Notes under the pieces: generated by a model | Told to the model about the DNA's origin: nothing | Seen by the model: the letters and a program-made list of their open reading frames with translations, nothing else | Databases searched by the model: none | Program-made: the position numbers and the translations under genes | Source of the DNA: an uncultured Thermoguttaceae bacterium | GTDB lineage: Bacteria > Planctomycetota > Planctomycetia > Pirellulales > Thermoguttaceae | Direction of reading: 5' to 3' | Assembly: GCA_938084835.1 (NCBI GenBank) | Contig: CALKER010000012.1 | Location: 124,001 to 188,000, forward strand | DNA length: 64,000 nucleotides | Shown: positions 48,677 to 58,331 of the stretch, piece by piece | How the letters are laid out: every line of letters begins with the position of its first letter | Position numbering within the stretch: position 1 is the first letter of the stretch

Positions 48677-50863
48677 ATGAAAAGTTCAGAATCGAATCGT
48701 CGGGCGCGCTGGCTTCAGGATCAGGTAGCCCGCTGGCTCAGTGCAGGGATCATTTCTCGCGAACAAGCAGAGCAAATCCTGAGCGACTACGCCGAGGGCG
48801 GGAATGTGCGCGAGGGTCGACTTCGGCAATTGTTTGCCGGCGCTCTTCTCGCGCTTGGGGTTGCGCTTCTGCTTGCCGCAGCTGGTTCGTGGCTTGCCGC
48901 TCGATGGGATTATTTAACCAATTGGCACCGATTATTACTTGTTCTGGCAGGATGGACAGTCGTCCATGCCGCGGGATTCCTGTGGTCCGGTTGGCAACGA
49001 GAATCGACCGGAAGAGAACTTGGCCTGCTTATCCTTTCCCTGTTCTTCCCACTTTTGTTCGGACAAATTGTCGTTTTATGGAATATGAACATTTCCATAA
49101 AGTCGGTCGTCTTTTGGTGGGGTGTGGCCCTAATCCCAATCGCGTGGACGCGGTTGGGTAATCTTGTTGGTGCCTTGTATACTTTGCTCATTTGTTGGTG
49201 GGCCTTCGGCATACCACTGGATCGTTTATTTGTTGCCTCGCGTGCCTCAACGTGGCTGGAAACCGCACGATTTTATGGGTTTTTGCTTTTATGGCTTCTA
49301 GCAATGGTTGGCCACGTTGAGCGGCGAAATATCGCGTCTTTCGCTTTGGTCGGGGCAATAGCCTACTGGCTGATCGCGTCCGTCCATTACTGGCCCCCGT
49401 GGGATTCGCTTCCAGTAAAAACTGGGCTGTCCCCCGCGCAATCCGTGGCTCATGTCGGGTACGTAGGTGCCTACCTTTTTGCCCTGGGGTTGGCTCTCCC
49501 CAAGTTCTGGCGAAGCCAAACGTTCTTTGCCGTGTGGGGCGTCCTCCTTCTCGGTGGGAGTTCGATCGCGATTGGGTCTCTTGTGATGTACACCAATCAG
49601 GGAATCTTTCCCACAAACGTTTCTCCAGAGCTCGCCAGCGCTGCAGCCTGGTGGGGTGTCCTGGCCCTGACTCTTGCGGTGGTGGGAGCAGCGGTCATAC
49701 TTTTCACGGCAAAGTGGGGTGCCCCAGGCACCGAGGAATTCACCAGGAATCGGACATGGATAACCTTTTGTCAGCGGCTGCGGGAAGCCAGTGGTCCGCT
49801 CCTCTTTATGGCTGCGTTTCTAAGCCTCGTTGTCACAGACGGCATTTTCCGAGCCTTTTTGTCCCCTGTACCTGATTGGCTGGTGGTGACTGAGTGGCTG
49901 CTTGGTGTCACGGTCGGACTTGCCTTTTGTGTGTTTCTGCTGTGGAAGGGATTTCGGTTCGCGAATTGGCTATATTTTGAAGCAGGGCTACTCTTCTTCT
50001 TAATTTGGCTTGGGATCCGAGTTTACGACCACTTCGGGCTAACGCTTCGCCATGCCGCGCTAGTGTTTGCCGGGGCCGGGGTGTTTCTGGGGTTGATCAG
50101 TCATTGGCTAAGGAAGAAATCCGCGACCGTTTTCCCTCAAGGGGCAGCGGCTGAGCTCACCCCATTGGCTCTGCCCACGCCTGGCACGAGCAGAAGCCGG
50201 GAGGTTCCGGGGGGGTCGGAACGCTCCTTACGAACCGCCGTGCTTGCCAGTGCATTGTGGCAGGGAGCAGTTGTGTTGACGTTTTGTGGGTGGTATTTCG
50301 TAACTATTTTACTTGGTTCACAGATTTTCCAAATCCGTGTTCTCCCTCAAATATATGGCGAACAATATGATTTGTTTTTCGGCAGGTCGATCAGGGTACG
50401 ATTTCCCATAAGCGAGATCGATTGCGAAGCCATCAAGCAACCCGATATGGCCAAGCTCATCGCTGCGGTAAAAGGCCAATCACCGAGCGCCCCAGATTGC
50501 CGCAAAGCCATGGCAGAACTCCATGATCTTTCGGGGAAGGAAGTGTTCATCACGGTGGAGACAGCGGAGCCAGGCGAAATCATCTCGGCAAAGGCCATCA
50601 CGTTTACGCCCCCCACAAGTGGGCCGTATGTGCGAGGGTTCATCTCGGGAATCGAGTTTGATTACGACAACGCCGATCCTGACCGGGTAATGATCCGGGG
50701 ATGTAAACTGCACATCGATTACGGCGCCGAGAAAATTTATGTTCGGGAGCATCAACTCCAACATTGGAAGGAAGAAATTGTGGCGGGCAAAGTAATCGTT
50801 CGTGTCGCGCTCTCACCGTGGGGGTACGTGCACCTTCTGCACCCGGTTCTGAACCCAAATTGA
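48677..50863 (+). CDS. DUF2157 membrane protein with GDYXXLXY-like C-terminal domain
   Basis: Function unknown; 728 residues. The N-terminal 40 residues (LQDQVARWLSAGIISREQAEQILSDY) are the DUF2157 helical lead. About twelve to fourteen hydrophobic segments span residues 55-500, beginning LFAGALLALGVALLLAAAGSWLA. After a loop (about 485-520) and one more helix near 530-550, the C-terminal soluble domain (about 560-728) begins with GEQYDLFFGRSIRVRFPIS, a variant of the GDYXXLXY motif, and ends in beta strands. Two copies of a paired R-x-Y-like core seem altered, so the motif is degenerate. Predicted inner membrane protein. The ATG has no strong ribosome site. Confidence 0.85.
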   Translation: MKSSESNRRARWLQDQVARWLSAGIISREQAEQILSDYAEGGNVREGRLRQLFAGALLALGVALLLAAAGSWLAARWDYLTNWHRLLLVLAGWTVVHAAGFLWSGWQRESTGRELGLLILSLFFPLLFGQIVVLWNMNISIKSVVFWWGVALIPIAWTRLGNLVGALYTLLICWWAFGIPLDRLFVASRASTWLETARFYGFLLLWLLAMVGHVERRNIASFALVGAIAYWLIASVHYWPPWDSLPVKTGLSPAQSVAHVGYVGAYLFALGLALPKFWRSQTFFAVWGVLLLGGSSIAIGSLVMYTNQGIFPTNVSPELASAAAWWGVLALTLAVVGAAVILFTAKWGAPGTEEFTRNRTWITFCQRLREASGPLLFMAAFLSLVVTDGIFRAFLSPVPDWLVVTEWLLGVTVGLAFCVFLLWKGFRFANWLYFEAGLLFFLIWLGIRVYDHFGLTLRHAALVFAGAGVFLGLISHWLRKKSATVFPQGAAAELTPLALPTPGTSRSREVPGGSERSLRTAVLASALWQGAVVLTFCGWYFVTILLGSQIFQIRVLPQIYGEQYDLFFGRSIRVRFPISEIDCEAIKQPDMAKLIAAVKGQSPSAPDCRKAMAELHDLSGKEVFITVETAEPGEIISAKAITFTPPTSGPYVRGFISGIEFDYDNADPDRVMIRGCKLHIDYGAEKIYVREHQLQHWKEEIVAGKVIVRVALSPWGYVHLLHPVLNPN

Positions 50864-50894
50864 TTCCTGCGAAATGCTCCTTGATTCCCGCGAA
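50860..50894. repeat. Decayed tandem repeat, 21-base period
   Basis: TTGATTCCTGCGAA (50860-50873) and TTGATTCCCGCGAA (50881-50894), one mismatch; the first copy includes the DUF2157 stop codon. Confidence 0.55.
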
Positions 50895-51272
50895 TTTTTT
50901 GGGTTGCCGCGCATTTTTTCCATACCCCGCAACCGGCCAAAACGCTTTTTTCTTGACACACTGGCATAAATCACCGGTTATTGAATGCCCCTCAGGTATC
51001 GATCCAACATCGCAAGACACTCCTGTGGCGCGCGGAATTCCTCCCACGAGATGGCACGGAAGCAAGCAGCAAGAATTCCCGTCAGGCCCACCGAGGCCGG
51101 TGTGACCCGAGGATTTAGCCTGGCCCTCGGGCACAGGCTTCGGGAGGCAGCAAAATTTGAAAAGACCTCAACGAAAAGCGATAATAAATGTGGTCAATTC
51201 TCATCTACCAGGGATCAAAAGCTGGCGGCGAACTTCCGCGGAAGCTAAAAAGTGCGAAAGGAGATCCGACAA
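50864..51272. other. Intergenic region
   Basis: 409 bases with two T-runs (50895-50900 and 50913-50919) and a weak inverted repeat GGTTGC/GCAACC (50902-50907 and 50929-50934). It may contain the end of the DUF2157 transcript; no clear terminator. Confidence 0.45.
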
Positions 51273-53036
51273 ATGAAAGAGTGTTCCTCGTTTGTGATGT
51301 CTCTGACAGGGTACTTCCTTTCCGCAACCATCGTTTTGTTCATGCCAGGGACAGCATTCGCTGTATTGCCTAACCAGTTGGAAAATCGCGACGTATTTCG
51401 CGACATCAAGGTTGTGTGCGATCAGGCCCCGGATTGTTCTTCACTGAAAGCCTTGGTGGAATCGGTCACACGCGACTGCCGCACCGACGACGAACGGGCA
51501 ATCGCCTTGTATAACGTGTGCCGTTACCTTATTTACCACCATCCCTATCCCTCGGAGCCCGGCGGCATTTCGGCATTGAAGCTCATCCACGTGTACGGAT
51601 GGTCACTTTGCGGTGGCGAGCACACGGTATTGGCAGCGTTATTCGAGGCTGCCGGTTACCGCTGGCGCTACCGCGGTTGGAGTAACCCCGGGCACACCAC
51701 GGTGGAGGTCTTCTACGGCAATCGGTGGCACTATTTGGATACTTTTTTAAAGTTTTACACGTGGGTGCCTGCCCCAGATGCGCCGGGAGGGTGGACGATT
51801 GCTTCTCAAGAGGATATCAGGGCGCGTCTCGGCCTGGTGAAGGAGGCTATTGTTTACGACGAGGCGCGCAAAGTGTGGTACTTTGCTCATAACCGGTTTG
51901 AAGTGCGGGACGGCCGGGCTAATTGGACCGCCCCCGCTCTGTTGGTCTGCGGGGATTCTCCGGAGAGTGTTCTCTCTGGCGTGCGAAGTAGCCGGGATGC
52001 CGGTAGTCCTCGGGGGTGGGGTGGCATCGTCTTTGACGACCCCAACTACACTTTCAGCATCGATCTCGCCCCTGGCTACCGCTTAGAACTTCATTGGGAT
52101 AAGGAGCCAGATGGATGGTACTTTGCCGGAAGTCAAAATCCTCCACATCATACTTGCGGGGACAAAGACTACCGCAATTGCCCTGCCATCGGACCAATCC
52201 TCGAACCCTATGGAGGCACAGAGCGGCGGCGGACCTGGTCCAATGGTCGCCTCGTGTTTGCTCCGAGCTGGAAAGACCCCAGTTCCTTAGCGGGCTTAGA
52301 GGGGCTAGAAAATGTTTCACTTGCGGAAGGTAAACTTGTACCTGTTGATCCTACCCAGCCGGCGCAGATCGTCATTCCAATTTCCTCTCCGTACGTGGTG
52401 GTCAAAGCATACCTGGATGTCTGGCCCGAGGATGTGGTCCTTGCGGTCTCACGCGATGGCAAGCAGTTCGTCGATGTAAAAAAAGACAGACTATCTGAGT
52501 CCGTCCGCGGGAGTTACCGTTATTGGTTGCGTGTGAGCTTTCGCCAGGCTTTGGAACGGCTAGAGTTAACCAATGTAGTCCAGCACAACCAGGAGGCTCT
52601 ACCTTACCTTGCACCAGGTCGAAACAAGATTACGGTAACGGTAGCCAACCCGGACTTGTTGAAGCGGTATCGTCTGGTAGTGACCTATGCCTATCAACCA
52701 GGGTCGCGTTATCGCACGCCGGAAGAAATGTATCAACGCGATGCCGAAATTGCTCGCGCCCATTATGCGGAGTGGTCGGAAAAGCCAATCGTTGTGCAGC
52801 GGACGATCGACCGGGTGCCGTACACATTCGAGATCGTTGTCCCTACTCCCAAAGGAAAACAGCCGGTATATCCGCGGATGCTTTTCCTCCGTCGCGAAGT
52901 GCTAGATGCCGGTCAGGAGCCGGCCCCTGTGCCTGCACCGCCGACGGAGCCAAGCGTCGGGCCTGACCAGGAAGTGCGTGCGTTGCCCACTCCTTGGCTC
53001 ATCGGTGCTCAGCCGCCGCCGGCTCGTCCCGAATAA
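51273..53036 (+). CDS. Secreted transglutaminase-like domain protein
   Basis: Exported protein of 587 residues. Signal peptide about 1-30 (MKECSSFVMSLTGYFLSATIVLF, cut after AFA). The transglutaminase/protease-like core at about 60-175 keeps the catalytic triad pattern: Cys in SLCGGEHTVLAALFEAAGYRWR, His in PGHTTVEVF and Asp in WHYLDTFL. The rest is a large beta-rich region with FEIVVPTPKG near the C-terminus and a Pro-rich tail. GGAGATCC-type ribosome site precedes the ATG at 51273; a GTG at 51252 is less likely. It may cross-link or cleave envelope proteins, but substrate is unknown. The neighbouring degenerate homologue at 8283-10130 lacks the Cys. Confidence 0.82.
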   Translation: MKECSSFVMSLTGYFLSATIVLFMPGTAFAVLPNQLENRDVFRDIKVVCDQAPDCSSLKALVESVTRDCRTDDERAIALYNVCRYLIYHHPYPSEPGGISALKLIHVYGWSLCGGEHTVLAALFEAAGYRWRYRGWSNPGHTTVEVFYGNRWHYLDTFLKFYTWVPAPDAPGGWTIASQEDIRARLGLVKEAIVYDEARKVWYFAHNRFEVRDGRANWTAPALLVCGDSPESVLSGVRSSRDAGSPRGWGGIVFDDPNYTFSIDLAPGYRLELHWDKEPDGWYFAGSQNPPHHTCGDKDYRNCPAIGPILEPYGGTERRRTWSNGRLVFAPSWKDPSSLAGLEGLENVSLAEGKLVPVDPTQPAQIVIPISSPYVVVKAYLDVWPEDVVLAVSRDGKQFVDVKKDRLSESVRGSYRYWLRVSFRQALERLELTNVVQHNQEALPYLAPGRNKITVTVANPDLLKRYRLVVTYAYQPGSRYRTPEEMYQRDAEIARAHYAEWSEKPIVVQRTIDRVPYTFEIVVPTPKGKQPVYPRMLFLRREVLDAGQEPAPVPAPPTEPSVGPDQEVRALPTPWLIGAQPPPARPE

Positions 53037-53121
53037 AGCCGGCAAGCCTTAGGACCAATCGGCGGAGGGGCGTGCGCCGTCCTCAGGCAACCAACAAAAG
53101 CCGGCAAGCGCTAGGGCCAAT
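53035..53121. repeat. 25-base direct repeat, 62-base period
   Basis: Copies at 53035-53059 and 53097-53121 (core AAAGCCGGCAAG...CCAAT), identical at 22 of 25 positions. The first overlaps the stop codon of the transglutaminase gene. Confidence 0.6.
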
Positions 53122-53410
53122 GGTCCGGTGTCGACTCAAAGCGGGTAGTTGGGGGAGCTCGCAGGCAAACTCACCCCGCGAGGCCTACCAATAAGCTGCT
53201 TTTCGCTGATCCCCTTGATTTTTGACACAAATTCCGCTACAAATAATGCGCAGCCCAAGCCGTGCCTAAGCAAGTCGCCGCCCGGCAAGGCCGAATTTGG
53301 CGCAAGGCACCGTTCCCCAACGCGCTCGTCCCGTAAATCCTCACGGAATTTAGTTGGAAAGGTAACAATAAATTCGTCCAGAATAAGCCTGTTGAGTAGG
53401 AGGAACCACA
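53037..53410. other. Intergenic region
   Basis: 374 bases containing the 25-base repeat above and the promoter region of the peroxiredoxin. Nothing else recognised. Confidence 0.45.
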
Positions 53411-54010
53411 ATGGCATTTTCGAAGTGGCACCTGATGTGGGAGCGTTTTAAGGCGTTGGGAACCCTGCTGGTGGCGATTCCCAGTGCTTGGCTCTGTCCC
53501 TGCGCCGGGGGGCTAGGCTTTGCGCTCGGACAGGGTGCCTCCAAAAATGAGTTAAACGTCGGCGACGAGGCTCCCGACTTCGTGCTACCCGGAAGCGATG
53601 GAAAAACGTATCGATTAAGCGATTTCCGCGGGAAGCAAATTGTGGTCATCGCCTGGTTTCCCAAGGCCTTTACCCCGGGTTGTACACGAGAGTGTAAATC
53701 GCTTGCGGAGCAGGGCGAGGCCCTCGCTAAGTTAGGTGTGGCTTACTTTGCTGCCAGTTGCGATCAGCCCGCGGATATCCGTCGCTTTGCAGAGTCCCTC
53801 GATGCCAAATATCCTATCCTTAGTGATCCCGACAGAAAGGTGGCCCTCGCTTACGGAGTTGTGGATAGCCCCTCCGGCTTAGCCCGACGGTGGACCTTCA
53901 TCATTGGGAAAGATGGGAAGATAGCTTTCATAGACAAGAAGGTGAGTGTTGACACCCATGCCTTAGATCTGGCAAAGTGGATTCAGGAGAATATTAAGGA
54001 AAACAACTAG
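53411..54010 (+). CDS. Exported peroxiredoxin (AhpC/TSA, BCP-like)
   Basis: Thiol peroxidase of 199 residues. AGGAGG precedes the ATG. Residues about 15-40 form a hydrophobic export segment (LGTLLVAIPSAWL), so it should act outside the cytoplasm or as a membrane-anchored enzyme. The peroxidatic Cys91 lies in PKAFTPGCTREC with Cys95 as possible resolving Cys; the family P-x3-T-x2-C motif is intact. SDFRGKQIVVIAWFP, PILSDPDRKVALAYGV and RRWTFIIGKDGKIAF complete the fold. It most likely detoxifies hydroperoxides with an external thiol donor. Confidence 0.92.
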   Translation: MAFSKWHLMWERFKALGTLLVAIPSAWLCPCAGGLGFALGQGASKNELNVGDEAPDFVLPGSDGKTYRLSDFRGKQIVVIAWFPKAFTPGCTRECKSLAEQGEALAKLGVAYFAASCDQPADIRRFAESLDAKYPILSDPDRKVALAYGVVDSPSGLARRWTFIIGKDGKIAFIDKKVSVDTHALDLAKWIQENIKENN

Positions 54011-54815
54011 TTTGGCAGAGCACCTGCTGACGGTTTTTCGCTCGGTGGTTAGGCTCGAGGAATCCGGGCTTTCCGAGGCATCTCCGAGAGCCACGCGACC
54101 GAAGGAGAAATGTGCTAATAAGGAAATTACAGGCGATTCCGTCCTCATAAACTGGGAGCCACAACGCAATCGCGATCCTAAGGTAATTTGAGGTAACGTC
54201 AAAGACGCGTGCGGTTGGCTGTCTTTGCCAGTGGCTGCCACTCGGGGCTTTGGCGGTAGTTCGGTGGCCACTTGTTTGATTCCAGCTTGCCCTTGATGGG
54301 AAGAGGTTTCTGTAAAGTGGAACGCCGCTTCTCACTGCTATCGGGTACACTAGTGCCGACGAATAGCTTTGCCTTAAGCGGTAATGTGCCACCCAATGAT
54401 GAAGACTTTCTAGGAGGCTCCCCGATCTTATCAATGCAAATTTCTGCAACATGGCTTAGCTCTTGTCACTTAAAACCGTGCTTTGTCAACGGGCATAAGC
54501 TCTAACGTAGTTTGACCCTTTTTCAAATGGACTCGCAAGCGCCGGAAAAAGGCAACGGGGAAAAGATTTTTACCAAGTAGCACGAAATGTCATAAACAAA
54601 TAAATGTAGTGTAAAATCACCGTTTCCTCGAAAGAACGCCCGTAATCGTCAAGAATTACCTCTATCGGGAGAAGCAAGCCCGACCATTACAATTTGAGCT
54701 AAAGCAGGTAAGCCCCCAGAGTAATCAGCGGAACTGTGAGGCGGCCAAGCACAAACGAGCTTTTTGACACACACAAGCGATCCACGGTCCAAAAACTAAC
54801 ACAAACCTGCGAAAA
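54011..54815. other. Intergenic region between convergent genes
   Basis: 805 bases; frames on both strands lack motifs. No clear terminator hairpin seen. Confidence 0.5.
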
Positions 54816-56039
54816 TTACCGCACCCCGGCGAGCCCTAGTTCACAGGCAGCTACCTTTTCCGGTGCGACGCAGGCAAAGCAACCACGAATCCTGCTTAAC
54901 CCCTCAATCTCCGGACGCAGATTACCACTCCGTGCGAAGCTTTGTCCGGTCGCAAGGCCGGCTAACTGTTTCCCTCCAGTTCCTTCCCAATCGAACCACT
55001 CCTGGGAAACTCTCGGGAGCTTATACATTTGGGGATAAGCCGGGCCGTAGAAACAAGGCCCTCTGCCAACGAAATGCCACATATTTTTCGCGTTAGGAGA
55101 TGTGAGAAAAATAACACCCCCAGAAAAGAAATTTGGTCCAGGGGAGTCCGGCCTCCACGGCCAGCATGAGTCGGCACGAGTTGCCACGAATAGCATCAAG
55201 TCCGAGTTTCCCTCCAAGGTGGCCCAACCTCCCGAGGGCCGTTCGTAAACACTCCTGACAGCCGTCAACGTTCCTAATTGGTCAAAGCTACCCAAGTCGA
55301 CCGGCAAAATCGACGTAAAAGAATGAGCCCCCAACTTCGAAGCCAGCCCCCAAGGCCGCCGATGCAATTGACCCAGGTGTTCGCCCGTTTTTCCCAACCA
55401 ACAAAGTAAGTGTTGACATTGCAGGTCGTGCGCCTGGAGCCGACTCTGATAAATCGCCGGCGGGACCACGGCCAGCATCGCAAGACAAGCTGAGACCACA
55501 ATCCCCGCTCGCCACCAGTAGGCCTCCGAGACGGCCCCCGTGGACAGAACAACATTCCACTGTCGCGCCGTGTGGGCCCTTTCATATTTCGGTATTAACG
55601 ACGTTTTACCTCCCGAGCCATCAACCCTCAGGGCCAAAGCAGCTCTGCGCGATTGCCCTTCGAAGCGCACCGAACAAGTGGCGGCTTTCGATTGATATTT
55701 CCCCGCTGAAGGGAAAGCCCTCTGATCTTCCGGAAGCGAATATGAATCTGAAGACACAGGGCTTTTGGAAGGAGCGCTCAATTCCGGCTTTGGGGTACTG
55801 CGAAGGGAGCCATCTAGAAAAACAAAGGCGATAGTGCGCTCCGCAAGGCCAACGGGCGGATCATACTCCCTTTCTTTCTTCCAGTATCGATCGAGAGCCT
55901 GGAGACGGCGTTGCCACCATGCCACGTATCGACTCAGGCGAGCTTCCCTGCGACATTTGTCCGCAAGATCTTCTTGCTCGTGGTCGTCAAGCGCACCGAT
56001 GACCAAACCGAGCAAATCGCATTGAAGTCGCTTACGCAT
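54816..56039 (-). CDS. Anti-sigma-like single-pass membrane protein
   Basis: Probable regulator of the adjacent ECF sigma factor; 407 residues. The N-terminal 50 residues (LLGLVIGALDDHEQEDLADKCRREARLSRYVAWWQRRL) match the planctomycete pattern of anti-sigma-like proteins but lack the zinc H-x3-C-x2-C motif. Residues 60-170 are a low-complexity linker. A membrane segment lies at about 178-197. The exterior domain starts with QSRLQAHDLQCQHLLCWLGKTGEHL, similar to the pseudopilin-like extracytoplasmic domain of other planctomycete anti-sigma genes, and is Trp- and Gly-rich. Its ATG overlaps the sigma stop codon (ATGCGTAA) by eight bases, so the two are translationally coupled. Function is inferred from context. 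Confidence 0.72.
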   Translation of the reverse strand: MRKRLQCDLLGLVIGALDDHEQEDLADKCRREARLSRYVAWWQRRLQALDRYWKKEREYDPPVGLAERTIAFVFLDGSLRSTPKPELSAPSKSPVSSDSYSLPEDQRAFPSAGKYQSKAATCSVRFEGQSRRAALALRVDGSGGKTSLIPKYERAHTARQWNVVLSTGAVSEAYWWRAGIVVSACLAMLAVVPPAIYQSRLQAHDLQCQHLLCWLGKTGEHLGQLHRRPWGLASKLGAHSFTSILPVDLGSFDQLGTLTAVRSVYERPSGGWATLEGNSDLMLFVATRADSCWPWRPDSPGPNFFSGGVIFLTSPNAKNMWHFVGRGPCFYGPAYPQMYKLPRVSQEWFDWEGTGGKQLAGLATGQSFARSGNLRPEIEGLSRIRGCFACVAPEKVAACELGLAGVR

Positions 56040-56679
56040 ACGTCGGGGATAGATGCTGTCTTAGGGTTCGTTCTAACTTACGAATGGCCGTGTGCAGCCG
56101 GCTTTTCACTGTACCCACAGGCACCCCGAGGGCGTCGGCAGCCTCGCGGTACTTTAATCCTTGGAAATACACCAGCAAAAGCACCTGACGCAGGGCCTCG
56201 GGCAGGTCGTCAATGGCCCGCCGCACAATTTCGCGTTGTTCGTCCCGTTCCATATCCTCGCCGGGCAGCTCGGGTGGACCATCGACCAATTCGTTCAGTT
56301 GAACAGCTTGATCACCGGAACTTCCCGCCTGGTCGAGGCTAATCATCCGCTCGCGCCGCCGGCGCCGCTGGGCATCTATCGCCTGATTGGTGGCTACCGC
56401 GTACAGCCACGGGCGAAACCGCCGCTCCGCATCAAACTGATCGCACTTCAGATGAATTTGCAAAAACGTACTTTGGAAAGCGTCCTCCGCTTGTTGCGAA
56501 TCTCCCAAGTACTGCCGGAGATAGTTAAACAGTTCGCGCTCATACCGGCGGATGAGTTCTTCAAAAACACGGCGATCCCCGCGCTCCCGGTAGGCTAAAA
56601 TCAAATCCTCATCGGCCCACTCTTGCAGCGGGAGATGCCAAGGGAAAACTCGCCCGTTTTTCTCTTCCGCCTGCTTCAT
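56032..56679 (-). CDS. ECF-family RNA polymerase sigma factor
   Basis: Directs RNA polymerase to a specific promoter set. Given start ATG 56679: 215 residues. Sigma region 2 is at about 35-100 (FEELIRRYERELFNYLRQYLGDSQQAEDAFQSTFLQIHL), region 4 at about 150-210 (DLPEALRQVLLLVYFQGLKYREAADALGVPVGTVKSRLHTAIRKL). A linker of acidic residues separates them. An in-frame ATG at 56784 would add 35 residues without signal. The downstream membrane gene overlaps its stop. Many planctomycete ECF factors pair with such membrane regulators, releasing the sigma by an envelope signal; that mechanism here is inferred. Confidence 0.93.
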   Translation of the reverse strand: MKQAEEKNGRVFPWHLPLQEWADEDLILAYRERGDRRVFEELIRRYERELFNYLRQYLGDSQQAEDAFQSTFLQIHLKCDQFDAERRFRPWLYAVATNQAIDAQRRRRRERMISLDQAGSSGDQAVQLNELVDGPPELPGEDMERDEQREIVRRAIDDLPEALRQVLLLVYFQGLKYREAADALGVPVGTVKSRLHTAIRKLERTLRQHLSPTYA

Positions 56680-58331
56680 CAAGTACGTACCCTCTCCCGG
56701 GGAAGTTCGAAACTCTCCGCCGTCTGGCGCTTTCGCTTTAAAAACAGACCCAACAACCACCTCAAAGGACCCAACTGAAACCATTTTAATCTCTTCACCA
56801 ACTTTTTAAAGCTTATTCCCAGCCATGGGCAGGATTCATCTCGGCTAGGGCCGCTCCTACCAAGAGGAATTCCCCCGCTTTTTACACCCTTCCGCAAGAC
56901 GTTCCGGAAGCAACCTCTTTGGAAGACGGTCCAACAAAACCGCCCCCACAAGTCAAAATCGTGGGTTTTTCTCCGCGATCTCACTGTCCCTGGGGGGAAC
57001 CAGTCTGGAGGTAATCCCACCAACCGGCCCAGTCTATCGGGCGACAGTTTCGCCTTTAGAAGGGAGGCGTTAACTGGGTTCGGGGGCTACGGGTTTGGAC
57101 ATCCCAGCGGCCAAAAGTCGCTTCGATGACCTGATGCTTCAAATAGCTCTCATGTCCGGTTCGGCCGCCGGAAGTGATTGCAAACCTCGTGCCACAATGA
57201 GAGATCAATTTGAATCGTGCTGAGTTTCGAGCAAGCCGAGCTCGATTTTGGCGACAGCCTCGCTATAACCGCTTTCCCATACGCGCAAATTTGCAACTCA
57301 CACTGCTATTGGATTGCGATAACCTCTTAGGTCGCTTAGACTTACGCCGAAAGCTCCAGGCCATAGTTAAAACTATCGAAATTTTGCTGCTCGCCACTTT
57401 TAGGCGCCCTCCCATTAGACACTCGCCACCAAAGCTTATTCCCCAATTTCTCAAACGGTCTTCGGAGAAAATCTCCCCGCCAAATTGGGTCTTAAGGAGA
57501 GGCTGGAGTGCCAAACTGGCAGTCTCATAAAGCCAGTGTCACCCTCAGGGACGGCCTGGCTGCCCTTCACGCGAAATAACCACCGAAACGTTTGTAAATT
57601 CCGATTTCGAGTTTCAATAACAGAAGGTTCGTTCTTATCAAACTAAAATATTCAGCACTACTTGGGGGTTCTATGCCACGCAATCGGAGTATTGCCGCAG
57701 GAGCTAGTCAATTTCGGCCGGCTTCTATTTGCAGTTTTGGATTGAATGAAAGCCTTAGAAATCGGAGGAGACCAACCTTGTTTTCTTCCACATGAGCCCA
57801 ATTCCGGTTTGGGTGAATTTATCAAGTCCGTAAATCCTCCAAACCGCCCGCCACACCGATTTTTTCCGAATCTTCGCGCCCAAATCACGAGCAGTAAGCC
57901 TGGCCGCCAACCACTGTGATGCCGTACTGGTATCCTCAGAGCCACCGTGACCGTTACGGATCAGGCTTTCTCAGCGATATGCCACAAAAGAGTTATTCTG
58001 GTAACGTTTTGGGCGGCTGATCGCGGGCGAGGTCAATCACTCTCCGGAGAACTAAATCTTTGAAATGCCTTCTTTTGTTTCTTCGAAATATCTTCTTGAT
58101 ATTCGCCACGACAAGGTACGTAAACAAATGCTACCCTCCGGGGGGCAGAAGAACGCCTCAAAGGTTGGACACCCCGTAAAGAAGATTCGCTATCCCCGCT
58201 TGCCAAACCTACCCGTTGGCCAGGCGTGCAGAACCCATGGACGGTCGATTTCGACACACGCGAGCAATCTATTCGTCCACACATGCGCGGAGGCGCTCAA
58301 GGCTGTCTTCAGTTTTCAAGCGGAAGATGGG
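56680..58331. other. Longest intergenic region in the window
   Basis: 1.65 kb. Frames inside (for example 57210-57530 plus, 57658-57945 minus) have no motif or ribosome site; they read as chance. No repeat or hairpin recognised. Confidence 0.5.
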
